DNA of 64,000 nt from positions 1,550,001-1,614,000 of the forward strand of contig NZ_JBEPOC010000001.1 in assembly GCF_040546585.1 (NCBI RefSeq), read 5' to 3'. Source of the DNA: Marmoricola sp. OAE513 (GTDB lineage Bacteria; Actinomycetota; Actinomycetes; Propionibacteriales; Nocardioidaceae). The position numbers were made by a program, and so were the translations under genes. A model generated the notes under the pieces. That model was not told the DNA's origin, did not search any database, and was given only the letters and a program-made list of their open reading frames with translations. This document shows positions 25,966 to 34,789 of this stretch, in pieces. Positions within the stretch are counted from its first letter, which is position 1; every line of letters starts with the position of its first letter.

Positions 25966-27116
25966 GAGCCACCTCCGAGGAGACCGAGGAGCGAGTTCAG
26001 CCCCGAGCCGGCGCCGCCGTTCGGACCGAGCGCAGGTCCCAGCCCCAGACCGCTGAGCAACCCGCCGAGTCCGGTGAGCGGTGCCGGCTCGTCGTTCACC
26101 TTCGCGGCCGGCGCCTTGGCCCCGGCGGACTTCGGCGCGTAGCTGGCGATCAGGGAGTTGAGCGAGTCGATGTCGAGGGTGAAGGTCGCGTACATGCCGC
26201 CGTAGTCACCCTTGATCGCGGACAGGCCGTTGCTCGGGAACGGGAAGCTCACGATCCGCTCGACGGTCACCGCGAGCTCGTCGCCCTGCTCGGCGAGACC
26301 GTCCAGGACGGGCGTGAGGTGCTTGAGGTCGGCGACCGTGTCCGCCTTGCTCCTCGCGATCAGCGGGACCACGACGTCGGAGAGGCTGTCGACGTTCTCC
26401 AGCAGCTTCACCAGCGCGGGACGCTGCCGGTCGAGCACCTCGAGGCCGGCGGGGACGGTGTCGAGCGCCGACCCGATCACCTGGCGCTGCCGGGCCAGCG
26501 CGCCGCTCAACCGGTCGAGCGCCTCGAGCGCGGAGGTGATGTCCTCGCGCCGGTCGTTGAGGTGCCCGACGGTGTCGCCGAGCTGGTCGATGGTGCGCCG
26601 CAGGTCCCCCGTCTCCAGCGCCTGGCCGAGCTCGCGCGTGATCGTCTGCAGCGAACCGAGGTTGCCGCCGTTGAGCACCTGGGACAGGGCACCGAAGACG
26701 AGCTCGACGTCGGGGTCGGCGCGGGTCGCGGAAGCGGGGACGACCGAACCCGCAGCCATCCGTCCCTCGGGCTCCTGACCCGGCGGCACGTCGAAGGACA
26801 CGAAGCGCTCGCCGAGCAGACTGGTCTCGCGCAGGGTCGCGACCGCGTTGGCCGGGATCGACACCGACTTCTTGATCTTGCAGACGACGGTGGCCTGGAG
26901 GTTCTTGTCGAGCTTCACCGACTTCACGTCGCCGACGACGGTGTCGTTGGTGCGGCACGTCTCCCGCGCCACCAGGTTGGTGGCGTCGGCGAACGTGACG
27001 GTGAGCTCGTAGGTCTCGCCGCCGACGCCGCCGGGCAGCGGCAGGCTGCTGGCGCCGCGGTAGCCGCATCCGGTCAGCGCCGCCGTGGCGAGGACGGCCG
27101 CGAGGAGCTTCTTCAT
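25962..27116 (-). CDS. mceE: MCE family lipoprotein MceE
   Basis: A 384-residue Mce subunit with a lipoprotein signal, MKKLLAAVLATAALTGC (lipobox LTGC, lipidated C17), as expected only for the E position of the mce operon. The MCE domain (YELTVTFADATNLVARETCRTNDTVVGDVKSV) and a helical coil follow. A Gly-rich C-terminus (LGGLLSGLGLGPALGPNGG) may be disordered. Starts 4 nt inside the mceD stop. Confidence 0.92.
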   Translation of the reverse strand: MKKLLAAVLATAALTGCGYRGASSLPLPGGVGGETYELTVTFADATNLVARETCRTNDTVVGDVKSVKLDKNLQATVVCKIKKSVSIPANAVATLRETSLLGERFVSFDVPPGQEPEGRMAAGSVVPASATRADPDVELVFGALSQVLNGGNLGSLQTITRELGQALETGDLRRTIDQLGDTVGHLNDRREDITSALEALDRLSGALARQRQVIGSALDTVPAGLEVLDRQRPALVKLLENVDSLSDVVVPLIARSKADTVADLKHLTPVLDGLAEQGDELAVTVERIVSFPFPSNGLSAIKGDYGGMYATFTLDIDSLNSLIASYAPKSAGAKAPAAKVNDEPAPLTGLGGLLSGLGLGPALGPNGGAGSGLNSLLGLLGGGS

Positions 27117-28336
27117 CGGGCCGCCCCCATCATCGCGGAGAGCGTGCGCGCGCTCGGGTCCGTCGGCAGGCTCGGTCCGCCCTTGGCCAGCAGCGTCGTC
27201 AGCAGGGCGCCGATGCTGCCTCCCGCAGAACCGAGCGCCCCGCAGAACGCGGCAAGCTGGGCCTGCTGGGTCGGGTTGCCCTGCTGGCAGACCGCGCTGA
27301 GCGTGGAGGAGAGCTGCACCTCGAGGTCCTCGAACAACGGGGCACGAAGCGCCTGGTTCCCGGCGCGACCGTCGATCGGCGTGCGCTCGGGGTGGGCGAG
27401 GTCGAAGTTCTTCGGCACGAAGATGTTCAGCAAGCTGGTCAGGCCCACCGGGGCCAGCGAGGTCAACCGGCCCAGCTCGTCGGCGTGCGAGGCCAGGTTG
27501 CCCGACACGCTCTCCAGGCTGCCGACGGTCTCCTTCAGCGCGCCGCGGTTCTCCGCGGTGAAGTCGGCGACGACCGTCAGCGCCGTCCGCAGCTCCTTGA
27601 CGGCACCGGAGAGGTCGCTGCGCTGGCGGTCCAGCTCGGTGCCGACGCGCGACAGCGACTCGACGAGCCGGCGCACCTCGGCGTCCTTGCCGGCAAAGGT
27701 CTGGGACAGGTCCGCGAGGTTGGCGACCGTGCCGTTGATGTCGTCGCTGCTGCCGGCGAGCACGCTGATCGCACCGGAGAGCTGGCGGATGGTGTCGTTG
27801 AACTGGCGGCCGTTGCCGTCGAGGTTCGACGCGGCGGCGTCGACGAAACGGGACAGCGCACCGTCCTTGTTCGCGCCGTCCGGACCGAGGGAGGTGGCCA
27901 GCTGGTCGAGGCTGCGGTAGGTGTCGTCGAGCTCGAGCGGGACGCCGGTGCGGTCCAGGCCGAGCCGCGCCCCGTCGGACAACCTGGCACCGCCCTCGTA
28001 CGCCGGCGCAAGCTGGACGAACCGGTCACCGACGATCGACGGCGGCACGATCAGCGCGTGCACGTCGTCGGGAAGGTCGACGTCGGAGTCGTAGGAGATC
28101 TTCACCTCGACCGCGGTCCCCTTCACCGTGATCGAGTCGACCTTGCCGACGTTGACGCCGAGCACCTTGACCCGGGCACCGGCGTACAGGCTGGTGGTGC
28201 GCTCGAAGGTCGCCGTCAGGTGCCGGGGGCCGTCGTCCGGCTTCATCAGCGTGTACCCGACCAGCGCGACGATCGCGAGGGTCAGGACGATGCTGACCCG
28301 GCGGATCACCGTGGTCGACAGCAGTGGCGTGCTCAC
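27113..28336 (-). CDS. mceD: MCE family protein MceD
   Basis: A 407-residue Mce subunit: TM near 12-30 (VSIVLTLAIVALVGYTLM), MCE domain (HLTATFERTTSLYAGARVKVLGVNVGKVDSI, VGDRFVQLAP), a coiled-coil-like helix (about 150-300) and an LFEDLEV...AFCGALG tail. GTG at 28336 overlaps the MceC stop (28333-28336). The longer frame to 28465 lies inside mceC. Confidence 0.9.
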   Translation of the reverse strand: MSTPLLSTTVIRRVSIVLTLAIVALVGYTLMKPDDGPRHLTATFERTTSLYAGARVKVLGVNVGKVDSITVKGTAVEVKISYDSDVDLPDDVHALIVPPSIVGDRFVQLAPAYEGGARLSDGARLGLDRTGVPLELDDTYRSLDQLATSLGPDGANKDGALSRFVDAAASNLDGNGRQFNDTIRQLSGAISVLAGSSDDINGTVANLADLSQTFAGKDAEVRRLVESLSRVGTELDRQRSDLSGAVKELRTALTVVADFTAENRGALKETVGSLESVSGNLASHADELGRLTSLAPVGLTSLLNIFVPKNFDLAHPERTPIDGRAGNQALRAPLFEDLEVQLSSTLSAVCQQGNPTQQAQLAAFCGALGSAGGSIGALLTTLLAKGGPSLPTDPSARTLSAMMGAAR

Positions 28337-29424
28337 GGCGTACCTCCTGCCGGGCCGAGCGGCAGGCACGGCTGCGAGGTGCCGTTCACCTGCTCGTTGA
28401 CCTGGGTGAGGATCGGCGACAGGAGCGAGAGCAGCGGGCCGGCGGCACCGTTCGGGGTGGCGCACAGGCCGGCTCCGGCCGGGGCCTTGACGGTCGCGTC
28501 GAAGAAGTGGCCGCTGCCACCGACGTTGGTGAACTCGCGTCCGTAGATGGAGGTGTACCTGATGATCTCGTCGATGTTCTTGTCGTTCTGACGCAGCACC
28601 GTGAGCACCCGGTTGAGCTTGGCCAGCACCGGCTTCAGGGTCGCTCGGTTGTCCTTCACCAGGCCCGTGAGCTCCCGGGAGAGCGACATGGTCCCCTCGA
28701 TGATCTGGCGGATCGTGGCGCGGCGCTGGTCCAGGATGCCGAGGACGGTCGCGGTGTCGGAGAGCAGGTCACCGATCTCCTCGTCCCGGGCGGCGACGAC
28801 CTTCGAGACGTCCTGCGCGCGGGCGAACAGCTCGGCGACCTGGTCGTCGCGGCTGGTGATCGTGCGGGAGAGCCGGGCCAGACCCTGCAGGGTGCCCTTC
28901 ATCTGAGGTGCGGTGCTGGACAGCGTCTCGGTGAGCGCGTCAAACGCGTCGGCGACCTGCGCGGTGTCGATGTCGCGCACCTGGGAGCTCAGCTGCTGGA
29001 ACGCCGGGACGATGTTGATCGGGGTCGTCGTTCGCGCGAGCGGGATGGTGCCGAGGTCTCCGCCGCCCTGGGGGTCGAGGCTGAGGTAGTGCTGGCCGAG
29101 GAGCGTCTTGACCTCGATCGAGGCGGTCGTGCGGCGACCGAGGTCGACGCCCTTGACCCGGAAGCTGACGACGACCTTGCCGCGGCCGAGCTCGATGCCG
29201 GTCACCTGCCCGACCTTGATGCCCGCGACCCGGACCTCCTCACCCTCGACGAGACCGCTCGCGTCCGCGAACTCCGCCCGGTACGTCGAGCCGCCGCCGA
29301 CGAACGGAAGTCGCTGGAGGTTCATCGTGACGAGCACCGCGACGAGCATGCCGACCAGGCCGATGACGGCGATGCGGACCTTGCGCTGCTCCGAGATCCC
29401 CTCGGTGGAGACGACGTCGCTCAC
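28333..29424 (-). CDS. mceC: MCE family protein MceC
   Basis: A 363-residue Mce subunit: TM at about 15-35 (IAVIGLVGMLVAVLVTMNL), MCE domain (YRAEFADASGLVEGEEVRVAGIKVGQVTGI, LLGQHYLSLDP), a long helix and a Cys-containing end (LCATPNG...QPCLPLGPAGG). GTG at 29424 overlaps the mceB stop; an in-frame GTG/ATG 6 codons earlier is less likely. Confidence 0.9.
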   Translation of the reverse strand: MSDVVSTEGISEQRKVRIAVIGLVGMLVAVLVTMNLQRLPFVGGGSTYRAEFADASGLVEGEEVRVAGIKVGQVTGIELGRGKVVVSFRVKGVDLGRRTTASIEVKTLLGQHYLSLDPQGGGDLGTIPLARTTTPINIVPAFQQLSSQVRDIDTAQVADAFDALTETLSSTAPQMKGTLQGLARLSRTITSRDDQVAELFARAQDVSKVVAARDEEIGDLLSDTATVLGILDQRRATIRQIIEGTMSLSRELTGLVKDNRATLKPVLAKLNRVLTVLRQNDKNIDEIIRYTSIYGREFTNVGGSGHFFDATVKAPAGAGLCATPNGAAGPLLSLLSPILTQVNEQVNGTSQPCLPLGPAGGTP

Positions 29425-30530
29425 TCGATCCCACCCCCGCACACGGTGTCGCGTTCGTTGGCGGCCAGGGCGGGGGTCCCGAGGTTGACGGTGCCCTGCA
29501 GCAGCTGGAGCCGCACCTCGAGACCGCAGACGTAGAAGTTGAACCAGGAGCCGTAGGAGCCCGTGCGCGCCAGGACGCGCATCTTGTCCGGCGTCCGGGC
29601 CAGCGACGCCACCAGCTCGCCGCGGGTGTCGTCGAGCGCACCGGCGACGGCATCGAGCCCGCGCAGGTCGGCCTTCAGCGGCGCCCTGATCTCCTGGACC
29701 ATCCCCGAGGTCGAGTCGAGCAGGTCGGCCAGCGACGGCAGGCTCGCGGAGATCACGTCACCGTCCTTCGCCAGGCCGGACATCAGGTCGCGGAACTGCA
29801 CGATCAGGTCGGTGAGCTTGGTGTCGCGTGCGCCGACCTCGGCGAGGACCTGGTTGAAGTTCGAGATCACCCCGCCGATGACCTGGTCGCGGTCGGCCAG
29901 CCCGTTGGTCAGCTCGGCGGTGTCGGTCATCAGGCCGGCCAGCGTGCCGGACTCGCCCTGGAGCGCCTTGACGATCTGGAAGGAGAAGGTGTTGACCTCC
30001 TTCGGGTCCAGCGCCCGGAAGAGCGGCTGGAACCCGTTGAACAGCTCGGTGAGGTTCAGCGCCGGTGTCGTCTGACCGAGCCCGAAGGTGCTGTCGGCGC
30101 GCGCCGTGCGGCCCGAGGGGTCCTCGGTGATCGACAGGTAGCGCTGCCCCACGATGTTCTCGTAGCGCAGGGCGAGCTCGGCGTCGGTGTACAGCGGCAC
30201 GTCGTCCTCGACGCTGAACGAGACCTTGGCGACCTTGCGCCCGTCGACCTCGACGAGCTCGAGTCCCTTGATGGTGCCGACCTCGACCCCGGCGATCCGG
30301 ACGCGGTCGCCCTTGTTCACGCCGGTGGCGTCGGTGAAGTACGCGTGGAAGGTGCGCGACCCGGCGAAGGAGACGTTGCCGATCAGCGTGGCCAGCACCC
30401 CGATCGTGAAGATGGTGACGGCAGCGAAGACGGCGAGCTTGTAGACCGAGGACGGGATCTTGTTCCGAGCCAGCGACCGCTGCCCCGGCACCCGGAAGGG
30501 TCCGCCGCGAGAGTTCGAGGTGTGGCTCAC
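29421..30530 (-). CDS. mceB: MCE family protein MceB
   Basis: A 369-residue Mce subunit. A short basic N-terminus, TM at about 25-46 (LAVFAAVTIFTIGVLATLIG), MCE domain (FHAYFTDATGVNKGDRVRIAGVEVGTIKGLEL, NIVGQRYLSITEDP), helical body and the FNFYVCGLEVRL C-terminus typical of MceB. GTG at 30530 overlaps the mceA stop in a GTGA. Confidence 0.9.
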   Translation of the reverse strand: MSHTSNSRGGPFRVPGQRSLARNKIPSSVYKLAVFAAVTIFTIGVLATLIGNVSFAGSRTFHAYFTDATGVNKGDRVRIAGVEVGTIKGLELVEVDGRKVAKVSFSVEDDVPLYTDAELALRYENIVGQRYLSITEDPSGRTARADSTFGLGQTTPALNLTELFNGFQPLFRALDPKEVNTFSFQIVKALQGESGTLAGLMTDTAELTNGLADRDQVIGGVISNFNQVLAEVGARDTKLTDLIVQFRDLMSGLAKDGDVISASLPSLADLLDSTSGMVQEIRAPLKADLRGLDAVAGALDDTRGELVASLARTPDKMRVLARTGSYGSWFNFYVCGLEVRLQLLQGTVNLGTPALAANERDTVCGGGIE

Positions 30531-31834
30531 GGGACCGGCACCTCCCCGTCGGAGAGCAGCGGTGCGATCAGCACGCCGGCGTAGTCCGGAGCGTCGACCT
30601 TCTCCCCGAGGAGCCTGGCGGCCAGGGCCTGGGCCATCGCCCGCCGCGCCTCCACGACGGCAGGGTCGTCGGCGCGGGCGCTCGCGGCGCCCGGGCGACC
30701 GCCGACAGGCGACGGCAGCTCCTGGGAGTAGGGCAGCGCGTTCTTCAGCTTGAGCACCGAGGAGGCGAACTCGGCGCAGTGCGGCTCCCAGGAGGGCACC
30801 GAGACCGGGAGGTTCGCGTTGTTGCCGTCGGACTTCGGGTTGCTCGGCAGGTCGTCGGGATACGTGTACGGCGCCTGGTGGGTGACCATGTCGATGGTCA
30901 GGTTCGCGAACGGTCCGAGCGCGCCCGCCGTCTGGTTCACCAGGATGTCTCCGGTGTGCAGCGCCTGCAGGAAGCACGGCAGCGCCGAGGAGTACTCGTC
31001 GAGCAGGGCCAGGACGTCGCGCGAGCGGCCCGACAACCGGATCAGCTCCCGGCTGTTCTCGGCGAGCACGGTCTCGGCCTGCTTGGTGGTACCGATCGCC
31101 GACGCGAGGGCAGCGGCGAACTGCTTCTCCTGGGGCACCAGGAGTCCGCTGCTGATGCCCGAGGAGGCGGACAGCACCCGCATCAGGTCAGGGGTGCTCT
31201 CGGCGTAGACGTCGGCGGTCGTCGCGAGCTGGCGCAGGTCGTGGGTGAAGGTGTCCAACCGCGGGTCGACCCCGTGCAGGAAGGCGGTCAGCTGGTTCAG
31301 GGTGCGTCCGAGCTGCTCGCCCCGCCCGTCCAGCGCCTCGGCCAACGAACCGATCACCGTCGACAGCTTCTCGGGCTCGAGCGCCTCGAGCACCGGGACC
31401 AGGCGGCCGAAGAGCGCGCCGATCTCGACCGAGGTGGTCGACTGCTTGATCACTCCCCCGTCGGCCAGCCGGGCCGTCGCCGGCCGGGCCGGTGGGCGGA
31501 GGTCGACGAACTTCTCCCCGAAGAGGGTCTTCGGGACGATCGCAGCGTCGACGTTCACCGGGATCAGCTCGAGCGCGTCCTTGTCGAGGGCGAGCTCGAT
31601 GGTGGCCCTCGTGCCGGCGGTGGTGATCTTGCGGACCTCGCCGACCCGACGGCCCTGCAGCTTGACGTCCGACTGCGGGTTCAGCTCCAGGCCGGGCGAC
31701 GCAGTCGTGATCGTGACGGTGGCGGCGTCCTGCCAGGGCAGCGCCTTGCGGAAGACGCCGATGCTGAAGGAGACCAGCAGGACGATCACGACGAGCGCGG
31801 CAACGCCCAGCAGGGGGCGGGTGTGGGCGCGCAT
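30527..31834 (-). CDS. mceA: MCE family protein MceA
   Basis: A 435-residue first Mce subunit: TM at about 8-26 (LLGVAALVVIVLLVSFSIGVF), MCE domain (VTITTASPGLELNPQSDVKLQGRRVGEVRKI, LFGEKFVDLRPP), helical region and C-terminal segment with LPCFLQALHTG...PHCAEF. The ATG at 31834 shares one base with the YrbE stop (TGATG). It is the first substrate-channel gene after the two permeases. Confidence 0.9.
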   Translation of the reverse strand: MRAHTRPLLGVAALVVIVLLVSFSIGVFRKALPWQDAATVTITTASPGLELNPQSDVKLQGRRVGEVRKITTAGTRATIELALDKDALELIPVNVDAAIVPKTLFGEKFVDLRPPARPATARLADGGVIKQSTTSVEIGALFGRLVPVLEALEPEKLSTVIGSLAEALDGRGEQLGRTLNQLTAFLHGVDPRLDTFTHDLRQLATTADVYAESTPDLMRVLSASSGISSGLLVPQEKQFAAALASAIGTTKQAETVLAENSRELIRLSGRSRDVLALLDEYSSALPCFLQALHTGDILVNQTAGALGPFANLTIDMVTHQAPYTYPDDLPSNPKSDGNNANLPVSVPSWEPHCAEFASSVLKLKNALPYSQELPSPVGGRPGAASARADDPAVVEARRAMAQALAARLLGEKVDAPDYAGVLIAPLLSDGEVPVP

Positions 31835-32691
31835 CAGCCGGCGATCCGGACGGTCGTCGTCGAGCCCCAGAGCATCAGCGAGAGGAAGAAGTCGGCGATC
31901 ACGATGACCACCAGGGAGAGGCGGACCGCGCGGCCGACCGCGACGCCGACGCCGGCCGGTCCACCCTTGGCCGTGAAGCCGTAGTAGCAGCAGATCATCG
32001 TGAGGATGACCGAGAAGACGAGCACCTTGGCGAACGAGTAGAGGACGTCTATCGGTGGAAGGAACAGGTTGAAGTAGTGGTCGTAGGTGCCACCGGTCAG
32101 CCCGTAGTAGTGGATCGAGACCGCCTGGGTGGCGGCGTAGGTACCGATGAGGCCGACGAAGTAGAGCGGGATCACCGCGACCAGGGCGGCGATGACCCGG
32201 GTGCTCACCAGGTAGGGGATCGACCGGATCGCCATCACCTCGACGGCGTCGATCTCCTCGCTGATCCGCATCGCACCGAGCTGTGCGGTGAACCCGGCGC
32301 CGACCGTCGCGACCAGCGCGTTCGCCGCGACCAGCGGGGCGACCTCGCGCGTGTTGAAGTACGCCGACAGGAAGCCGACGTACGGCTGGATGCCAACCTG
32401 CTTGAGGCCCTGGTAGCCGACCAGGCCGACGACCGAGCCGACGGCGAGGACCTCGAAGATGAGGATGCCGAGGGTGCCCGCGACCAGCACGAGCGCACCC
32501 CGTCCGAGGCTGACCTCGGCAAGCTGTCGGTACACCTCGGCGCGGTACTTCACCAGCGTGCGCGGGATGCCCCCGAGCGCCTTGCCGTAGAACTGAACCT
32601 GGTCGCCGAGGTCGGCCAGGACGTCGTACGTCGCCTTCCACGCGCGGAAGACCGGTCCTCCCCCGTGGTCGAGCCTGTCGAGACCGGCCAT
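31834..32691 (-). CDS. yrbEB: MlaE/YrbE permease, second copy (YrbEB)
   Basis: A 285-residue integral-membrane permease of the MlaE family. It contains LGAMRISEEIDAVEVMAIRSIPYLVSTRV, the EExDALxVM coupling helix that touches the cytoplasmic ATPase, and five or so TM segments. The start shares one base with the YrbEA stop (TGATG). Residues 3-9 (GLDRLDH) are encoded by a copy of the GGTCGAGCCTGTCGAGACC element (32667-32685), so the extreme N-terminus looks acquired. No MceG-type ATPase gene is in the window. Confidence 0.9.
   Translation of the reverse strand: MAGLDRLDHGGGPVFRAWKATYDVLADLGDQVQFYGKALGGIPRTLVKYRAEVYRQLAEVSLGRGALVLVAGTLGILIFEVLAVGSVVGLVGYQGLKQVGIQPYVGFLSAYFNTREVAPLVAANALVATVGAGFTAQLGAMRISEEIDAVEVMAIRSIPYLVSTRVIAALVAVIPLYFVGLIGTYAATQAVSIHYYGLTGGTYDHYFNLFLPPIDVLYSFAKVLVFSVILTMICCYYGFTAKGGPAGVGVAVGRAVRLSLVVIVIADFFLSLMLWGSTTTVRIAG
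32667..32685 (+). repeat. dispersed GTCGAG element, copy inside yrbEB
   Basis: An exact GGTCGAGCCTGTCGAGACC on the plus strand, antisense to the first codons of yrbEB. The identical 19-mer, in the opposite orientation, occurs at 43454-43472 inside an unrelated gene. Confidence 0.85.
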
Positions 32692-33479
32692 CACAGTCCC
32701 TTCGGCGGGACCAGCTGGTAGTAGACCAGCGTGAGGACGGTGTTCACCACGAACAGCAGCACGAACGAGATCACCACGGACTGGTTCACGCCGTTGCCGA
32801 CGCCCTTCGGTCCGCCCTTGGCGTTGATGCCCTGGTGGCAGGCCACGATCCCGGCCACCAGGCCGAAGACGAAGGCCTTGATCTCGCCCACCCAGAGGTC
32901 CGGCAGCTGCGCCAGCGCCGTGAAGGCGTGCAGGTACGCACCGGGCGAGCCGTCCTGGACGAGGACGTTGAAGATGTAGCCGCCGATCGTGCCGACCGCG
33001 GTGGCGACACCGTTGAGCAGGGTGGCGACCACCGCGACGGCGAGGACGCGCGGGACGACCAGTCGCGGGATGACGGGGATGCCGAGCACCTCGAGCGCGT
33101 CGAGCTCCTCGCGGATCTTGCGGGCGCCCAGGTCGGCGGCGACCGCCGTACCCGCGGCTCCGGCGATGATCGTCACCGTGGCGATCGGCGCCGCCTGCTG
33201 GACGATGCCCACGACCGCGACCGCGCCGGTGAAGGACCGCGCGCCGAGCTGGTTGAACAGCGACCCGATCTGCAGCGAGAGGACGGCCCCGAACGGGATC
33301 GTGATCGCCATCGTCGGGAGGAGCGAGACCCGGGTGACGAACCAGGCCTGATCGAAGAACTCGACCCACGCGAAGGGGCGGCGGAAGACCGACCGGAGCA
33401 CCTGGAGGGCGAAGGCGAACAGGTCCCCGACCGGGATGAGCGGGCGCAGCAGGGCGCGAACCGGTACCGCCTGGCTCAT
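32691..33479 (-). CDS. yrbEA: MlaE/YrbE permease, first copy (YrbEA)
   Basis: A 262-residue MlaE-type permease heading the mce operon. It carries ADLGARKIREELDALEVLGIPVIPRLVVPRV (coupling helix) and AKGGPKGVGNGVNQSVV near the C-terminus. With YrbEB it forms the inner-membrane pore of the Mce lipid/sterol importer. The nine genes from here to 23849 overlap by 1 or 4 nt at every junction, so they form one transcript. The substrate class (fatty acid, phospholipid or sterol) is not shown by sequence alone. Confidence 0.92.
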   Translation of the reverse strand: MSQAVPVRALLRPLIPVGDLFAFALQVLRSVFRRPFAWVEFFDQAWFVTRVSLLPTMAITIPFGAVLSLQIGSLFNQLGARSFTGAVAVVGIVQQAAPIATVTIIAGAAGTAVAADLGARKIREELDALEVLGIPVIPRLVVPRVLAVAVVATLLNGVATAVGTIGGYIFNVLVQDGSPGAYLHAFTALAQLPDLWVGEIKAFVFGLVAGIVACHQGINAKGGPKGVGNGVNQSVVISFVLLFVVNTVLTLVYYQLVPPKGL

Positions 33480-33692
33480 CGCGCCACCTTGCGCATGGTC
33501 GCCCCCGTGGTGAGGAGTGCTGTTGAGGTCCTAACGACGCACGCTGCCAGAAGGAACGGCCTGGGAGATACAAAACCAGCGCATTTGTTTCCGGCGAGTT
33601 CCGGATCCGGACCCGCACATCTGGCCGTCGCCCGTACCGCAATGGCCGTCCTAGTCTCGGCACAGATCTCGGACCACAGCCCAGGAGGCAGC
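33480..33692. other. intergenic region upstream of mce operon
   Basis: A 213-bp divergent gap that should hold the mce promoter. It has an AT-richer patch (about 33570-33592, with atacaaaacc and gcatttgtttcc). I see no TnnAACnnGTTnnA site like that at 49579, so KstR control of this mce locus is not supported. Confidence 0.5.
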
Positions 33693-34283
33693 GTGTTCAT
33701 CCAGGTCATCCAGGGCCGCAGCAGCCGGCCCGACGAGCTCCGCGCGGTCGGCGACTCGTGGCTCACCGAGCTCGGTCCGGGCGCGACCGGGTACCTCGGC
33801 GGGACGTTCGGCTTCACCGACGACGGGCTGTTCCTCGCCGTGATCCGGTTCGCCTCCCGCGCCGATGCGACGGCCAACTCTCAGCGCCCCGAGCAGGGCG
33901 CCTGGGCAGAACGACTGATGGCGACCTTCGACGCGCCGCCGGAGTTCCGCGACTACGACGAGGTCCTCGTGCTGCTCGACGGCGGCTCCGACGACGCCGG
34001 CTTCGTCCAGGTCATCCAAGGTGTCGCCCGGGACCGCGCTGCGGTCGACCTGCTGGTGGGCAACGGGGACGCCCTGCGGGCGATGCGACCCGAGATCATC
34101 GGCGGCACGTTCGCGATCGCCGAGGACGGGTCGTTCACCGAGACGGTGGCGTTCACCGACGAGGCGACCGCTCGCACCGGCGAGGCGGGCGAGTTCCCGC
34201 CAGAGGTGGCGGTCGCGCTGTCCTCGGTGATGGACGGCGCGGTCTTCCACGACCTTCGCGCCCCCTGGTTCGAGAGCCCCTGA
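33693..34283 (+). CDS. two-repeat protein, likely dimeric alpha/beta barrel fold
   Basis: A 196-residue protein made of two similar halves: VFIQVIQGRSSRPDELRAVGDSW... and GFVQVIQGVARDRAAVDLLVGNG..., each followed by a GGTFxxxxDGxF(L/T) strand (GGTFGFTDDGLF, GGTFAIAEDGSF). This pattern suggests tandem ABM/ferredoxin-like domains. The GTG at 33693 is chosen because AGGAGG lies 4 nt upstream; an ATG at 33642 is an alternative. No catalytic residues can be assigned. It converges with the Rrf2 gene. Family function unknown; a monooxygenase-like or heme-degrading fold is possible only by shape. Confidence 0.7.
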   Translation: MFIQVIQGRSSRPDELRAVGDSWLTELGPGATGYLGGTFGFTDDGLFLAVIRFASRADATANSQRPEQGAWAERLMATFDAPPEFRDYDEVLVLLDGGSDDAGFVQVIQGVARDRAAVDLLVGNGDALRAMRPEIIGGTFAIAEDGSFTETVAFTDEATARTGEAGEFPPEVAVALSSVMDGAVFHDLRAPWFESP

Positions 34284-34296
34284 GCAGGGTCCGCCG

Positions 34297-34773
34297 TCAG
34301 CCCGGGGCGAGCCAACCCCGGAGCGCGTCGAACGTTCCCGCACCGTTGTCCCGGACCACGCTGCCGGCCAGGTCGTCGACCGAGACCGAGGCGAGCGAGC
34401 GACGCCACGCCTGCTCGGCCGCGCCCATCGCCCGGGCCACGCCGCACGGCTTGAGGCACTTCTCAGGCGGGGTCGCGAGCGGTCCGCGCTGCCGGATCTC
34501 GGTGCACCGGAACGCCGGCTCGGGCCCGTCGACCGCCTCGACGATGTCGAGCAGGCTGACCTTCGCCGCAGCGCGGGTGAGCTCGTAGCCACCGACCCGT
34601 CCCCGCGTCGACCGGACCAGCCCGGCACGCGACAGCTGCTGCAGGTGCTTGGCGAGGTAGGTCTTCGACACCCCGTGCAGCTCGGCGAGCTGGGCGGCCG
34701 AGACCGGCTCGACGGCCTGGCTCAGCACGACGCAGCAGTGCACCGCCCACTCGACGCCTTCGGTCATTTTCAC
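34297..34773 (-). CDS. Rrf2 family transcriptional regulator
   Basis: A 158-residue winged-helix Rrf2 protein. The recognition helix is in VSKTYLAKHLQQLSRAGLVRSTRGRVGGYELTR. Three cysteines, C90, C106 and C110, sit where IscR/NsrR proteins ligate an Fe-S cluster, so redox or NO sensing is plausible. The start is placed at GTG 34773, with a consensus TATAAT (34781-34786 on the minus strand) 7 nt upstream giving a leaderless mRNA; ATG at 34767 is an alternative. It diverges from an NAD(P)-binding protein, and two inverted repeats lie between them. Confidence 0.9.
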   Translation of the reverse strand: MKMTEGVEWAVHCCVVLSQAVEPVSAAQLAELHGVSKTYLAKHLQQLSRAGLVRSTRGRVGGYELTRAAAKVSLLDIVEAVDGPEPAFRCTEIRQRGPLATPPEKCLKPCGVARAMGAAEQAWRRSLASVSVDDLAGSVVRDNGAGTFDALRGWLAPG

Positions 34774-34789
34774 GGTTCCGATTATACCC

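Noticed and set aside
25962-29535. Plus-strand frames across the mce genes
   Set aside because: Antisense shadows rich in Val/Arg/Glu/Asp; the minus-strand frames have MCE domains, signal/TM segments and coupled starts.
33480-33692. KstR site controlling the mce operon
   Set aside because: No TnnAACnnGTTnnA match; only an inverted-order GTT...AAC arrangement near 33520.
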